DNA of 37,726 nucleotides from an uncultured cyanobacterium (lineage in GTDB: Bacteria > Cyanobacteriota > Cyanobacteriia > CAKZMO01), in the NCBI GenBank assembly GCA_937128595.1, contig CAKZMO010000185.1:1-37726 (forward strand), in the 5' to 3' direction. Position numbers and translations under genes: made by a program. This document shows positions 8,879-17,470 of this stretch, piece after piece. Each line of letters starts with the position of its first letter. The stretch's first letter is position 1. Under the pieces are notes generated by a model that had not been told where the DNA came from, did not search any database, and was given only the letters and a program-made list of their open reading frames with translations.

Positions 8879-9788
8879 GGGCAGCCCCAAACGGGCGATC
8901 GCCCTGTTTTAGCAATACCAGCACTTTCCAAAGCTCTAGGGTGTGTAGCCAGCCAACAAATCCTGCATACAGACAGACGTCTCGAGTCGAAACCAGATAA
9001 ACATAATGAATGCCAAAGTCATTTTTCCACAGACGTAGGGTTCGACCGTCTTCAAAGGTGTGCCAGATCCTAGCCTGTTCAAGGTTACGTGGATGGCTGT
9101 CCGTGATACCAGGAATAGCTCTCACCTGCTGAATGACAAAGTCAGGGGCGATCGCCGCTCCCACAGAATCATCTCGCCAAAACTGATGAATCAGCCTCAC
9201 CACTTCAGGATGAGTCTTGAGACGGGCATGGTCTATATCAGGCAAACACACGAAGCGAGCATGGGAAACAAAAGTAGACATGACCGGAATGGTGCCATCA
9301 CGACCTCCGTCAATATCGCCCGCAATCACCAGTGTTGGAATCCGAGCCGCAATTGATTCGGCCATCGCCCGCCGATTAGTTCCTAGATCAGTCGCAATGC
9401 CAATTCCCCACCCCAGCGGATCTAGAAGACGACCCAAGTCGGCTCCGCCCACAGGCGATGCTACCAGCACGAGAGAATGCACCCGACTCCACCATTCTGG
9501 ATGACGGTGCAGCACCTCCAGCCAAATCAATCCGCCCATAGAATGACCGACGATTCTCCAGGGACGATGGGGATAGGCTGCGGCAGTTTGAATGGCGATC
9601 GCCTCCACTCTTTGAATCAGCGGCTCAATCCGCAACCAAGTCGGAACGTATCCCAAATCTGGCGCACTGTAGGGATGTTTGTTCCTTGTGAGCCGATTTG
9701 CCAAGATGACCATATCTTTGTTTCCGTCTGCCCAACCATGCTGGGCAAACAGATGAAAAAATGGCGTATCAGATTTTGTTGCGTTCAT
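8865..9788 (-). CDS. Alpha/beta-hydrolase
   Basis: A 307-residue alpha/beta-hydrolase fold protein. The nucleophile elbow GHSMGG puts Ser83 as the catalytic serine; HGWADG near 17 supplies the oxyanion-side loop. The acid is likely Asp160 or Asp164 in AGDIDGGRDGTIPV and the base His187 in DIDHARLKTHPEV. Residues from about 210 form an extra C-terminal region rich in Trp and aromatic residues, not part of the core fold. No signal peptide is seen, so it probably acts in the cytoplasm. Substrate unknown (lipase, esterase or acyltransferase). Its 3' end overlaps the DUF39 gene tail by 14 bases in convergent orientation, so read-through from either side would make antisense RNA. Confidence 0.88.
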   Translation of the reverse strand: MNATKSDTPFFHLFAQHGWADGNKDMVILANRLTRNKHPYSAPDLGYVPTWLRIEPLIQRVEAIAIQTAAAYPHRPWRIVGHSMGGLIWLEVLHRHPEWWSRVHSLVLVASPVGGADLGRLLDPLGWGIGIATDLGTNRRAMAESIAARIPTLVIAGDIDGGRDGTIPVMSTFVSHARFVCLPDIDHARLKTHPEVVRLIHQFWRDDSVGAAIAPDFVIQQVRAIPGITDSHPRNLEQARIWHTFEDGRTLRLWKNDFGIHYVYLVSTRDVCLYAGFVGWLHTLELWKVLVLLKQGDRPFGAAPTVD

Positions 9789-10033
9789 TCGGCCTGAGTC
9801 GCTACTAACAGAATTACGAGGTCAATTCAAGTCAATTCACCAAAGGGTAGATTGGGATGTCCAACTCCTTTTTGGCGAATAGATCCAGATTGGTTCTGGT
9901 AGCTCCAGCCTATCCACTTTCGATTCGGAGCCGCGATCATCCAAATTCCAGAATGGCCTACAGCGATACTAAATCGCTTGAAAAACTACATTCTCAAGAC
10001 ATACATCAAGCGACAAGCTCTCATCAGATAACG

Positions 10034-11191
10034 CTAAGCGAAGTTACCAACGCGAATATTTCGACGATTTAAGAGTTGCTGGTAGAGATGTTCAAGCTGT
10101 GTCACATTCTGACTGAGGGTGTAGCGATCGAGCACCCGCTGGCGTGCTTTTTGACCCAGCAGCGCGGTCAACTCAGGCTGATCTCGGCACAAGGGCAATA
10201 GCGTCCGAAGCTGAGACGTCACACGGTGAGTACTCAGCGTGATGCCAGAACCGTTTTCTAACACTTCACCATCGGCTCCAGCATTAGTAGCAATGCAGGT
10301 CATTCCACAAGCCATAGCTTCTAGTAGAGAGATTGAAAGCCCTTCGACCAAGGAAGGCAAGACAAACACGTCTGCTCCCTGCAAGATATTGATACGCTGG
10401 TGCTCATCGGCAACAAATCCCATCCATATGATGTTGGACTCAGTGCTATAGGCATGTTTTAGCGACGCTGCAAGCAGCCCATTACCGACAATCAGCAGTT
10501 TGCAATCGTTGCCCATATTACAATTGCGCCAAGCGCGTAGCAGCGCCTCTACATTTTTCTCTGGAGCAATGCGCCCCTGGTAGACAAAGAGCCGATTAGC
10601 ACGCAGCTGAGCCTTCAGGTTAGAGGAACTTGGGAAATATTTTTCTGTATCGACACCGTTGGGAATCACAGCAATTTTTTTGTCGGGAATCCCCAATCGA
10701 AGCAACAAATCTCGCTGCAAAAATGAAAAAACGATCACTCGGTCGTAGTGCGAGAGACAAGGAGCATAGACCTGGTACATCAGATGCTGAGTTCCAGACG
10801 TAAGGCTAAGCCGCTTATTGTCAAAGGGAGGATGAAAGGTTGCAACCAAAGGAAGCCCAAGCTCTTCACAGATCTCTGGCAGCTTAAAATCCAGAGGAGA
10901 GAGCGTCAAAGACGCATGAACAAGATCAGGCTTTAGCTTCTGAAGCGACTCTACCAAGACTTTGCTCGACCGCAAAGAAGGAATGGTATAAATCTGAGAT
11001 TTGTAGAGAAATGGAATTGGCACCTCTTGAATGTCTGGTTGGGAATGTGGGCGATCGCCCGACTTTTCTGGAGGATCAAAATGAAAAAAGCTAACTCGGT
11101 AGCCGCGATCAAGGAGTGAGTTTGTAATCTCGCGGCTGTAGGTTACATTCCCACAGAAGGGCGACTTTTTTCCAAGCCATGCAATGTGCAT
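10034..11191 (-). CDS. GT4-family glycosyltransferase
   Basis: A 385-residue retaining glycosyltransferase with the GT-B fold. The N-terminal Rossmann half starts MHIAWLGKKSPFCGNVTYS, with the typical Gly loop for the acceptor side. The C-terminal half has VIPNGVDTEKYFP, the donor-binding LFVYQGRIAPEKN and the E-x7-E signature in EGLSISLLEAMACG. Such enzymes move a sugar from a nucleotide donor to lipids, polysaccharides or small acceptors; the substrate is not shown. No membrane helix is visible. It is 41 bases downstream of the MFS transporter gene and in the same direction, so they may share a transcript, but no polysaccharide gene cluster surrounds it. Confidence 0.92.
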   Translation of the reverse strand: MHIAWLGKKSPFCGNVTYSREITNSLLDRGYRVSFFHFDPPEKSGDRPHSQPDIQEVPIPFLYKSQIYTIPSLRSSKVLVESLQKLKPDLVHASLTLSPLDFKLPEICEELGLPLVATFHPPFDNKRLSLTSGTQHLMYQVYAPCLSHYDRVIVFSFLQRDLLLRLGIPDKKIAVIPNGVDTEKYFPSSSNLKAQLRANRLFVYQGRIAPEKNVEALLRAWRNCNMGNDCKLLIVGNGLLAASLKHAYSTESNIIWMGFVADEHQRINILQGADVFVLPSLVEGLSISLLEAMACGMTCIATNAGADGEVLENGSGITLSTHRVTSQLRTLLPLCRDQPELTALLGQKARQRVLDRYTLSQNVTQLEHLYQQLLNRRNIRVGNFA

Positions 11192-11232
11192 TCAAGTGAC
11201 TACGTACCATCGTTAAGCAATGAGTAGAGACG

Positions 11233-12957
11233 CTAGTCGGACGGCGAAGTTGTGCGACTCGATCTCATAGGGGAACTATACCAGGTTAAGAGTCCACCAG
11301 CGAGAATGATGACTGATAGACCGCCCAAAACTGCAGACAGGCCAAACAAAGTTTCCGCAATTCCGGCTAAGGCAAGTGGCAAGCTTAAGGCAATGTTAAC
11401 AGTATTGTTTTGAAGACCAAAGACTTTGCCTCTCATTTCTTCAGGAGTCTCAGACTGAATGGTTGTCTGCATCGGAATGCCGACCAGTGCGGCAAAGATT
11501 CCAAGCAAGCCAATCAAAATCAGCGTAAGCCAAAGACTCTGGGTCTGAAAAGAGAGCACGGCAAGACAGATTGACATTCCAGCTGAGCCGATGAGACTCA
11601 GGTGCGATCGCTGGAACCGTTGACCAAATTGACCCACAAGAGCCGCACCAATCGCCATACCGCCGCCTGCTGCTGCGAGCAAGAATCCAAACTGATCAGA
11701 ATCGATGGTCGGAATAAGTTCTGCTAAGCGCACTGCTAAGACCGCTAGCGCAGCAAATACGGAAAACAGGATCACCAACTGAATCAAAGCAGCTCGCACC
11801 TTTTCATGGTCGCGCAAATATCGCAGACCATCCTTCATGTCCGCCCAAATGTGAGGCTGTTCCTGAGAAGACGGTTTCTGTCTTTCCTTTGGATGAATAA
11901 GCAGCAGGATGAAGCCAGCCACAACATAGCAACTGCCAACCAAAAGTTCTTTGCCGATATCGAGACTACCTAGCAGACGAGTCGCGATGATATCAGCCAG
12001 TTCTAGCAAAGGCTCGCCTAAGGCAAATCCAACAATGACCGAAGCCATCATCGTCGTTGTATAGAGGGAATTGGCAGACAGCAGGTGCTTTTTCTCAACC
12101 AACAATGGAATCACAGCTTGCTCTGCTGGAGCAAAAAACTGGGTCAGCGTTGACACTAAAAACGTAATGCTCAACAAAGCAAAAAAGCCAACAGGAAGAC
12201 CATAGAGCGGTTTCCAGTCAGCGCTGAGCCAAATGAGGATTGGCAACAGAAAAACCAAACCTCCCCGGAGCAGATTCGTAGAAACCAAGACCGCTTTTTT
12301 CTGCCAGCGATCTACAAAGACTCCAGCCGCAAACCCAAACAGTACTGCGGGAATGGTAAAGACGATCATGAGCGCCGACACCCAGCCGCTGATGCTCTGA
12401 CCACTGGCCTGAAAACGACTAGAAATCAGCGCAATCATCAAGACCAAATACACTTTATCCGCAATTTGAGAAAAGACCTGACCACTCCATAGCGAGAGAA
12501 AGTTGAGGTTCTTCAGAACTGGCAAAAACCCGACTTCTAGCTCTGAATTGCTGCCATTGGGTGTGACAGGTTCAGTAAAGATTGTCTTTCCATTCCTGTG
12601 ATTCGTCGCTTGATCGGCTTGGGAGTTGGCTTGTTTTCCATCGGCAGCGATTTTTGGGTCGATTGTAGATGCCTTGCCTAAGCCTGTTGAGTCGTCGCTC
12701 TGATGCTCAGCTTCCATGGCTTGATTGATTGCTCGATTCGGAGGGAGGGAAGAGCGATCGCCCTGACTTTGCACATCCTTCTGATTGGCTGAAGGGTCTG
12801 ACTCTGCTGATGAGCCAACCGGAGACGCCTCCTCTTCAACCGATTTCTGATGTACCTTTGACGAAACTGACGCCTGCTCGGAGGGCGTATCAGTGAAGGA
12901 CGTAGAATCTAAGTCTGAATCAGAAAACGGCATTATGAACGGTTCTTGAGCTTGCAT
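11233..12957 (-). CDS. MFS transporter with long disordered N-terminus
   Basis: A major facilitator superfamily permease. Twelve or so hydrophobic helices start near residue 160 (NFLSLWSGQVFSQIADKVYL), with the motif A-like loop GVFVDRWQKKAVLVSTNLLR between helices 2 and 3 and a long central loop (HPKERQKPSSQEQPHIWADM). The family arrangement resembles macrolide/enterobactin-type exporters (MFS_3). The first 155 residues are polar, rich in Ser, Gln, Asp and Glu, and predicted disordered, which is unusual. Start choice is uncertain: a frame start at 13056 would overlap recO by 31 bases, while ATG 12957 begins 69 bases after recO, and ATG 12933 is also possible. Substrate unknown. Confidence 0.85.
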   Translation of the reverse strand: MQAQEPFIMPFSDSDLDSTSFTDTPSEQASVSSKVHQKSVEEEASPVGSSAESDPSANQKDVQSQGDRSSLPPNRAINQAMEAEHQSDDSTGLGKASTIDPKIAADGKQANSQADQATNHRNGKTIFTEPVTPNGSNSELEVGFLPVLKNLNFLSLWSGQVFSQIADKVYLVLMIALISSRFQASGQSISGWVSALMIVFTIPAVLFGFAAGVFVDRWQKKAVLVSTNLLRGGLVFLLPILIWLSADWKPLYGLPVGFFALLSITFLVSTLTQFFAPAEQAVIPLLVEKKHLLSANSLYTTTMMASVIVGFALGEPLLELADIIATRLLGSLDIGKELLVGSCYVVAGFILLLIHPKERQKPSSQEQPHIWADMKDGLRYLRDHEKVRAALIQLVILFSVFAALAVLAVRLAELIPTIDSDQFGFLLAAAGGGMAIGAALVGQFGQRFQRSHLSLIGSAGMSICLAVLSFQTQSLWLTLILIGLLGIFAALVGIPMQTTIQSETPEEMRGKVFGLQNNTVNIALSLPLALAGIAETLFGLSAVLGGLSVIILAGGLLTWYSSPMRSSRTTSPSD

Positions 12958-13025
12958 TGTAGAAAAAGAGCAATGAACAGCTCGGTCAGCTCGACGGAGC
13001 ATTTCGGGAGCCCACCCTTGAAAAC

Positions 13026-14231
13026 CTAACGGCTCGGAGATGGCAAGAGAAAACAAACTTCAATGAGCGCTGCCGACCGAATGGACTGATCGAAGTGATA
13101 TTGGGCATAGTGCCTCAACACTCGCTCTAAGGAAAGCCATGTCTGGCAAGAGATAGGACGATCGCCTTCGATTTGTTCAGAAGGAGACTCTTCTATCTGC
13201 TGCGCGTCGAGACTTTGCATTGTCTCGCGCTGTTGATCGATTTGAGCAATCCACTGAAGCGCCGCAAGCTCCGCAGCCGTGAGCTGGGTCGTTAATTCTA
13301 TTTTGCGGGATGATGACCGATTAATGTGAGAAACATTCGATAGATTCTTGGATAAGTCCTCTTGTGACTGGTTATGACGAGACTGAACATCGACTGGGGA
13401 TAAACCTGCATAGGTAGAAGCAGGCGATCGCACAATCGCTCGATAGTCTTGCTCATCCGTCACGACTGTCATGCTCGAGTATCCGAGTTCCGTGTCAGCC
13501 CTTTCGAGGCTTTCATTGACACCCGCCTCATTCCCCTCGTCTTGCTCTGTATATAGGTTTCGAGCGAGTTTCCTATCTGAATCTGAATCCAATGAGCTTA
13601 CAGCCTTGAACCCTGGACAAACTGGACGATCAGACACACCAACGTCAGTGCGGGGTTCAATCTTAGATGAAACCGGAGCCACTATGCCTCCTGCCGTCGT
13701 GTCAAACTCGACCCGCCACTGAGAATCGTTCAAATCAGGCTGAACCGCTCGCTGAGTTGCACAGCACCGAAACACTTGGGGCGCGAGTCCTCCATAAGCA
13801 AGCATGGCGTAGATAGACCGTACCAGGGTCGCTAGGGTCGCTGATGAAGGCTCCGCCTCTAACTCAGCTAAAGAGCGACATATAAGTTCATAAAGTTCGT
13901 CTTGAGGATGTTGGGAGAGAGCCTGAAATAAGGCGAGTTCGGCGAGATATTGCCCTGCCGTGAGCTTTCCTAAGTCTTTGCTGAGGTTCACAAACGATGT
14001 GATGCTGTCCGCTTGAATGACCTTATCGAGCGATCGCCCCCGAATAATCAGCAGATTGTTGACCACAAATAGACCGCTGCGTCCCCGTAGACTCGACTTG
14101 TGCTTTCGGGCTCCTGGCGCAACTGCACGAACAAGGCCAAATTCTGGGGTGAGAATGGTCAGTAGGCGATCGTTCTCTCCAAATGGAACACTCTTCAGGT
14201 TGATGCCAGTCGCAGTGTAGGTTTTGCTCAT
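13026..14231 (-). CDS. recO: DNA repair protein RecO with large internal insertion
   Basis: RecO helps load RecA by acting with RecF/RecR at SSB-coated gaps. The N-terminal OB fold is clear: TYTATGINLKSVPFGENDR, then LLTILTPEFGLVRAVAPGAR and KHKSSLRGRSGLF. The helical part includes AGQYLAELALFQ and VRSIYAMLAYGGLAPQVFRC. ATG 14231 (MSKTYTATG) is preferred over the upstream 14264. The product is 401 residues, against about 240-300 for usual RecO. The excess is a polar stretch of about 120 residues (189-310) inserted after GGIVAP. The zinc-finger cysteines of some RecO proteins are mostly missing: CC is present at 156-157 but no second pair follows. It lies 63 bases after deoC. Confidence 0.93.
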   Translation of the reverse strand: MSKTYTATGINLKSVPFGENDRLLTILTPEFGLVRAVAPGARKHKSSLRGRSGLFVVNNLLIIRGRSLDKVIQADSITSFVNLSKDLGKLTAGQYLAELALFQALSQHPQDELYELICRSLAELEAEPSSATLATLVRSIYAMLAYGGLAPQVFRCCATQRAVQPDLNDSQWRVEFDTTAGGIVAPVSSKIEPRTDVGVSDRPVCPGFKAVSSLDSDSDRKLARNLYTEQDEGNEAGVNESLERADTELGYSSMTVVTDEQDYRAIVRSPASTYAGLSPVDVQSRHNQSQEDLSKNLSNVSHINRSSSRKIELTTQLTAAELAALQWIAQIDQQRETMQSLDAQQIEESPSEQIEGDRPISCQTWLSLERVLRHYAQYHFDQSIRSAALIEVCFLLPSPSR

Positions 14232-14294
14232 GCGATCGCGCGTTTTCTCAATAACTTCCTGCATCCAGACACTTTCTGCATTGAGAGAAAAGCC

Positions 14295-14990
14295 TCAAGC
14301 TTCAAACTCAGGTTCTCCTAATTGTTCAAACTGACGCACCAACTCTGGGCCTCGCGATGTGCCCAACCGGGTGGCTCCAGCCAAAATCAGCTCGGCCGCT
14401 TGTCCAGCCGTACGAATTCCCCCCGACGCTTTGATACCGAGGCGATCGCGCGTTAGCTCATACAGTAGCTTCACATCTTCAACAGTGGCTCCCCCAGTCC
14501 AACCCGTGTTGGTCTTCAAATAAGCAACGCCCGCATCCATACAGATTTCAGCAGCAAGTCGCTTTTCGGTCTCGGTGAGCAGCGACATTTCTAAAATTGC
14601 CTTGACCGTCTGCCCCGTTGCGTCAGAAATTTCAGCCAACTCTCGGTGCAATTCATCTGTCCTTCCTGATCTTAACCAACCCAGATTGATCACGACATCT
14701 AATTCTGTTGCACCGTGTTCGGTTGCTTCCTGTGCCTCATACAGTTTTACCGCCGAAGTCGTTGCCCCAGAGGGGAATCCAATCACCGTACACACAGCTG
14801 TCGGTCGATTGTGCAAAAGTTCTGCGGCCTGTTTGACATGGGTAGGGTAAACACATACTGCTGGAAAATTAAATCGCTCGGCCTCCCCACAGCAATGGAC
14901 AACTTGTTCAGGCGTAGCAAACGGAGTGAGAAGTGCATGATCGATGAATTTCGCCAAGTCAATGTCTTCGATGCCAGAATATCGCGCCAT
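14295..14990 (-). CDS. deoC: Deoxyribose-phosphate aldolase
   Basis: DeoC splits 2-deoxyribose 5-phosphate into glyceraldehyde 3-phosphate and acetaldehyde, salvaging deoxynucleosides in the cytoplasm. The 231-residue TIM barrel shows all catalytic residues: Asp98 in [10 protein letters not shown], the Schiff-base Lys159 in AYLKTNTGW and Lys187 in IKASGGIRT. The start FIDHALLTP is also typical. ATG 14990 is chosen because GGAG sits 8 bases before it (tatggagaagcacaATG); an upstream TTG at 15149 would add 53 residues unlike the family. It appears to head a minus-strand group followed by recO, an MFS gene and a glycosyltransferase. Confidence 0.96.
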   Translation of the reverse strand: MARYSGIEDIDLAKFIDHALLTPFATPEQVVHCCGEAERFNFPAVCVYPTHVKQAAELLHNRPTAVCTVIGFPSGATTSAVKLYEAQEATEHGATELDVVINLGWLRSGRTDELHRELAEISDATGQTVKAILEMSLLTETEKRLAAEICMDAGVAYLKTNTGWTGGATVEDVKLLYELTRDRLGIKASGGIRTAGQAAELILAGATRLGTSRGPELVRQFEQLGEPEFEA

Positions 14991-15157
14991 TGTGCTTCTC
15001 CATAAACAGGGGAATTCTGTGAAGCCTATTCTATATCTGTAGCGATGGAAGCTCCTTGCTCGGAAATCCCTACTCTTGCCTGTAGAAATTGTCCAAAACA
15101 AAACTGCTGAGAGCTTCGACAACCAAAGACTCCTCAGCAGCTTGATCAAGGGCTATT

Positions 15158-15304
15158 CTACTTCTGCCCGCGACTATCTCGCTCTCGACGACGGCGATCG
15201 CGCCACTCAATCGCAGTCAAGTAGGCAACCCCTCCAGTGACCGCGACCAACAGCCCTAATGCTAACGTCGCCAAGATCCCTAGGGCTGATACATCAATGT
15301 CCAT
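15158..15304 (-). CDS. 48-residue single-helix membrane peptide
   Basis: A small gene. ATG 15304 to TAG 15158-15160 encodes MDIDVSALGILATLALGLL, then VAVTGGVAYLTAIEWRDRRR and a short basic tail. One transmembrane helix spans about residues 7-30, followed by a strongly positive tail, so the N-terminus should face the lumen or periplasm. Size and layout match small thylakoid subunits and assembly factors. The pattern TGGVxYLTxxEWRDRRR makes me think of the photosystem II assembly peptide Psb35 (Ssl2148 type), but I cannot confirm this from memory. It is 200 bases downstream of petN on the same strand, with a possible terminator between them. Confidence 0.7.
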   Translation of the reverse strand: MDIDVSALGILATLALGLLVAVTGGVAYLTAIEWRDRRRRERDSRGQK

Positions 15305-15372
15305 ATCCAATCCCTAACATGACCTGATCTAGATTTGGCTTTGCCCAGATTTGATTCTGGAAAAAATTCAGA

Positions 15373-15392
15373 CAAAAAGCAATTGCTTTTTG
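15373..15392 (-). terminator. Perfect 20-bp palindrome, possible petN terminator
   Basis: CAAAAAGCAATTGCTTTTTG is a perfect palindrome. Read on the minus strand it is followed by TCTGAATTTTTT, giving a hairpin plus T-run as in an intrinsic terminator. It lies 112 bases downstream of petN and 68 upstream of the 48-residue gene, so it could separate their transcripts. Confidence 0.5.
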
Positions 15393-15477
15393 ATTCTGAG
15401 TACTTTGAATAAGACCTACGCTTAACTTAGCTTAGATCCGTTTTTTTACTGAGAGTGATTGAGTCTGCTAGATAGCA

Positions 15478-15504
15478 ATGCTGTCAGATATTTTCTGGCA
15501 GCAT
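15478..15504 (-). terminator. Hairpin directly after petN stop
   Basis: On the minus strand ATGCTGCCAGA pairs with TCTGACAGCAT around AAATA (11 bp, one mismatch), touching the petN stop codon. There is no T-run after it, so it may protect the 3' end of the very short mRNA rather than end transcription. Confidence 0.5.
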
Positions 15505-15594
15505 CTAAAAGCCGTTTCGTCCCCAGACCACCATTGAGATAGAGAATGTGAACACGACGAGTAATGAAACCCATCCTAAAGTCAGAATATCCAT
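15505..15594 (-). CDS. petN: Cytochrome b6f complex subunit PetN
   Basis: A 29-residue peptide: [16 protein letters not shown] followed by [13 protein letters not shown]. This is the almost invariant PetN (subunit VIII) sequence of cyanobacteria and chloroplasts, a single transmembrane helix at the edge of the cytochrome b6f dimer needed for complex stability and plastoquinol oxidation. Length and both ends match the family exactly. Relative to the usual FTWSI the Trp is Phe here. It is easily missed because a longer overlapping frame (15446-15640) covers it. No other b6f gene is in the window, as is common for petN. A hairpin abuts the stop codon. Confidence 0.96.
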   Translation of the reverse strand: MDILTLGWVSLLVVFTFSISMVVWGRNGF

Positions 15595-15853
15595 GCTTTA
15601 ACCCGTAACTCTTGATATCAAATGGCTGAATATGAATCACTTCAACGCCTATCTATCATAATCTAAAGTGGAGCCGTCAACTGATTCGTATCAATCCTGA
15701 ATCAGTGCATTGCAAAAGCGATTGCCTTGGAGTAACGACTTCATAGATTCGCTTCACCTATTGGCGATCGTCCCAATCATTACTCCCATCCCGACAGGTT
15801 CTCCCATCCTGAACACCCGCAATCGCATTCGAGTCAAAAAAGAGGTATTGGTT

Positions 15854-16675
15854 ATGGCAAATGAGGCACATCTCTTACAACTGAAAGAAGGGGTAGACGC
15901 CTGGAATCAGTGGAGAGAGGCAACACCCGATACCCTGCCTGACTTGGAGGGAGCTAATCTCAACCAAATGTCTCTCAACTCGATCAACTTTCAGGACGTA
16001 AACCTCAACCATGCCTCGCTGATTGGAACAGAACTCGACTTTGCCAATCTTATAGAAGCCAGTCTAGTCAATGCCAACATGAGCGGCATTGATTTAAAGG
16101 ATGCAGATTTATCTCGAGCTAATCTCACCCAAGCCAATCTTTTGGGAGCCTATCTGAGTGGAGCAAACTTTACCCAAGCCAATCTCAGTCATGCCACCCT
16201 ACAGCGCGCCGACCTGACTGGAGCTAATCTGACTAGCGCGATCCTTGTCAAAGCTGTTTTGATTGGAAGCGATCTGAACCGCGCTGATCTGACTGGAGCA
16301 GATCTCAGTGAGGCCGACCTCAGTCGCTCTGAACTAGGACGGTCTAAACTGACCCGTGCAGACTTCACTGGCGCGATATTAAACGAGGCTCGTTTGATTG
16401 GTGCGGAAATGAGCGAAGCCGATATGACAAATGTGGACTTGAGAGGAGCCCGACTCAATCGCGCCAATCTGAGCGATACACTCTTGATTGGTGCCTGGTT
16501 TAGTGGCACGACTCTACTAGGAGCGCGCCTCAATCGTGCCACTCTCAGTGGGATCAACCTACGAGATACAAACCTCAGCGGCGCAAATTTGACCGACGCA
16601 AATCTACGAGGGGCAAATCTCAACGATGCCAACCTCAGCAATGCCACCATGCCCGATGGCACCGTTCGAGATTAG
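15854..16675 (+). CDS. Pentapeptide-repeat protein
   Basis: A 273-residue protein. The N-terminus MANEAHLLQLKEGVDAWNQW is the usual cap of cyanobacterial pentapeptide proteins. From about residue 35 to the end it consists of A(D/N)Lxx repeats such as ADLSRANLTQANLLGAYLSG and GANLTDANLRGANLNDANLS. These fold into a right-handed quadrilateral beta helix. Some relatives mimic DNA and inhibit gyrase, but most have no known role, and no such role is claimed. ATG 15854 is chosen with AGAGG 9 bases upstream; the frame is open back to 15710, but the extra 48 residues are not repeat-like. No signal peptide. The strong repeat bias creates a 157-residue antisense frame that is not a gene. Confidence 0.92.
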   Translation: MANEAHLLQLKEGVDAWNQWREATPDTLPDLEGANLNQMSLNSINFQDVNLNHASLIGTELDFANLIEASLVNANMSGIDLKDADLSRANLTQANLLGAYLSGANFTQANLSHATLQRADLTGANLTSAILVKAVLIGSDLNRADLTGADLSEADLSRSELGRSKLTRADFTGAILNEARLIGAEMSEADMTNVDLRGARLNRANLSDTLLIGAWFSGTTLLGARLNRATLSGINLRDTNLSGANLTDANLRGANLNDANLSNATMPDGTVRD

Positions 16676-16727
16676 TATCCAACTCAAGGGTAGTATGCGG
16701 AACCGCAAAGGTTTGCCAAAATATGTC

Positions 16728-17336
16728 TTACTGGGGGACAACCTGAGCACCATGACTGCGGGGATCATCGGAACTCGGGCTAAACATTGCATCTTCCACC
16801 TCAGACTGACGTCCCGATAATCTTTGGTGAGGCAAGGTCTCGCCTTGGGACAAAGCAATCAAATTATCAGACAAAATAGTCTTAGGCTGCTCTCCTATAG
16901 CGCTAGCGATCGCCATTCCCTCTGCATCCATGAACAGAAAGTGGGGAATGCCATCTACCCGATACTTCAACATTTCGGGCAGCCACTTTGAATTATCGAC
17001 ATTTAGCATCACAAAATTGACGCGATCGCCATATTCGGTTCGAAGCTGCGCCATATCGTCTGCCATTGCTTGACAGCTCGTACACCAATTAGCGTAAAAC
17101 TCAACCAGGCTAGGCTTTTCGTTGGTGGTCGCGACTTCATAAGATGTTGCAGACTGAGCTAAGGACGTCAGCGATTCGCTACCTGTAGCAGTTTGAGTGC
17201 CTACGAAGACTGAAGCCACCAGCACCACTGCCACCAACACGACAAGAAAATTGCGGAATCGGTTTACTAAAGAAGATGCGGGCTTCGGGGAAGATTGAGG
17301 ATTGGAATTCTGTGCTTCGGAAGCGTCAGTAGCCAT
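16728..17336 (-). CDS. Membrane-anchored thioredoxin (TxlA/HCF164-like)
   Basis: A 202-residue thioredoxin-fold protein. Residues 26-46 form one membrane anchor (NFLVVLVAVVLVASVFVGTQ), followed by a thioredoxin domain with active site WCTSC (Cys85, Cys88) and the cis-proline DGIPHFLFMD. Cyanobacterial TxlA and plant HCF164 are anchored in the thylakoid with the domain in the lumen, and pass electrons from CcdA to cytochrome b6f assembly and other lumenal targets. WCTSC rather than WCGPC fits this group. The topology (short polar N-terminus, then helix) is consistent. It is divergent from the NIL-ferredoxin gene with 134 bases between starts, and convergent with the pentapeptide gene. No ccdA is nearby. 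Confidence 0.9.
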   Translation of the reverse strand: MATDASEAQNSNPQSSPKPASSLVNRFRNFLVVLVAVVLVASVFVGTQTATGSESLTSLAQSATSYEVATTNEKPSLVEFYANWCTSCQAMADDMAQLRTEYGDRVNFVMLNVDNSKWLPEMLKYRVDGIPHFLFMDAEGMAIASAIGEQPKTILSDNLIALSQGETLPHQRLSGRQSEVEDAMFSPSSDDPRSHGAQVVPQ

Positions 17337-17470
17337 AGGATTACAAAGGTTATATACGAACTTTGTCTTGAAATGAGATTAAATTGAACCTGTCTGAACG
17401 AGTGTTTCGGAACGTTATTGGCTCCACCATTACAATTTATTGTAAAGAAGACACTTTATGTTTGGGGCTT

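Noticed and set aside
15446-15640. 64-codon minus-strand frame
   Set aside because: It overlaps petN in another frame and has no family likeness or ribosome site; petN explains the region.
16189-16662. 157-codon open frame antisense to the pentapeptide gene
   Set aside because: It arises from the regular codon pattern of the pentapeptide repeats; its product is a monotonous Arg/Ala/Ser/Leu string with no family likeness.
16900-16910. HIP1 octamers (GCGATCGC) as a special repeat array
   Set aside because: They are spread across genes and gaps throughout the window, which is the normal genome-wide pattern in many cyanobacteria, not a local feature.
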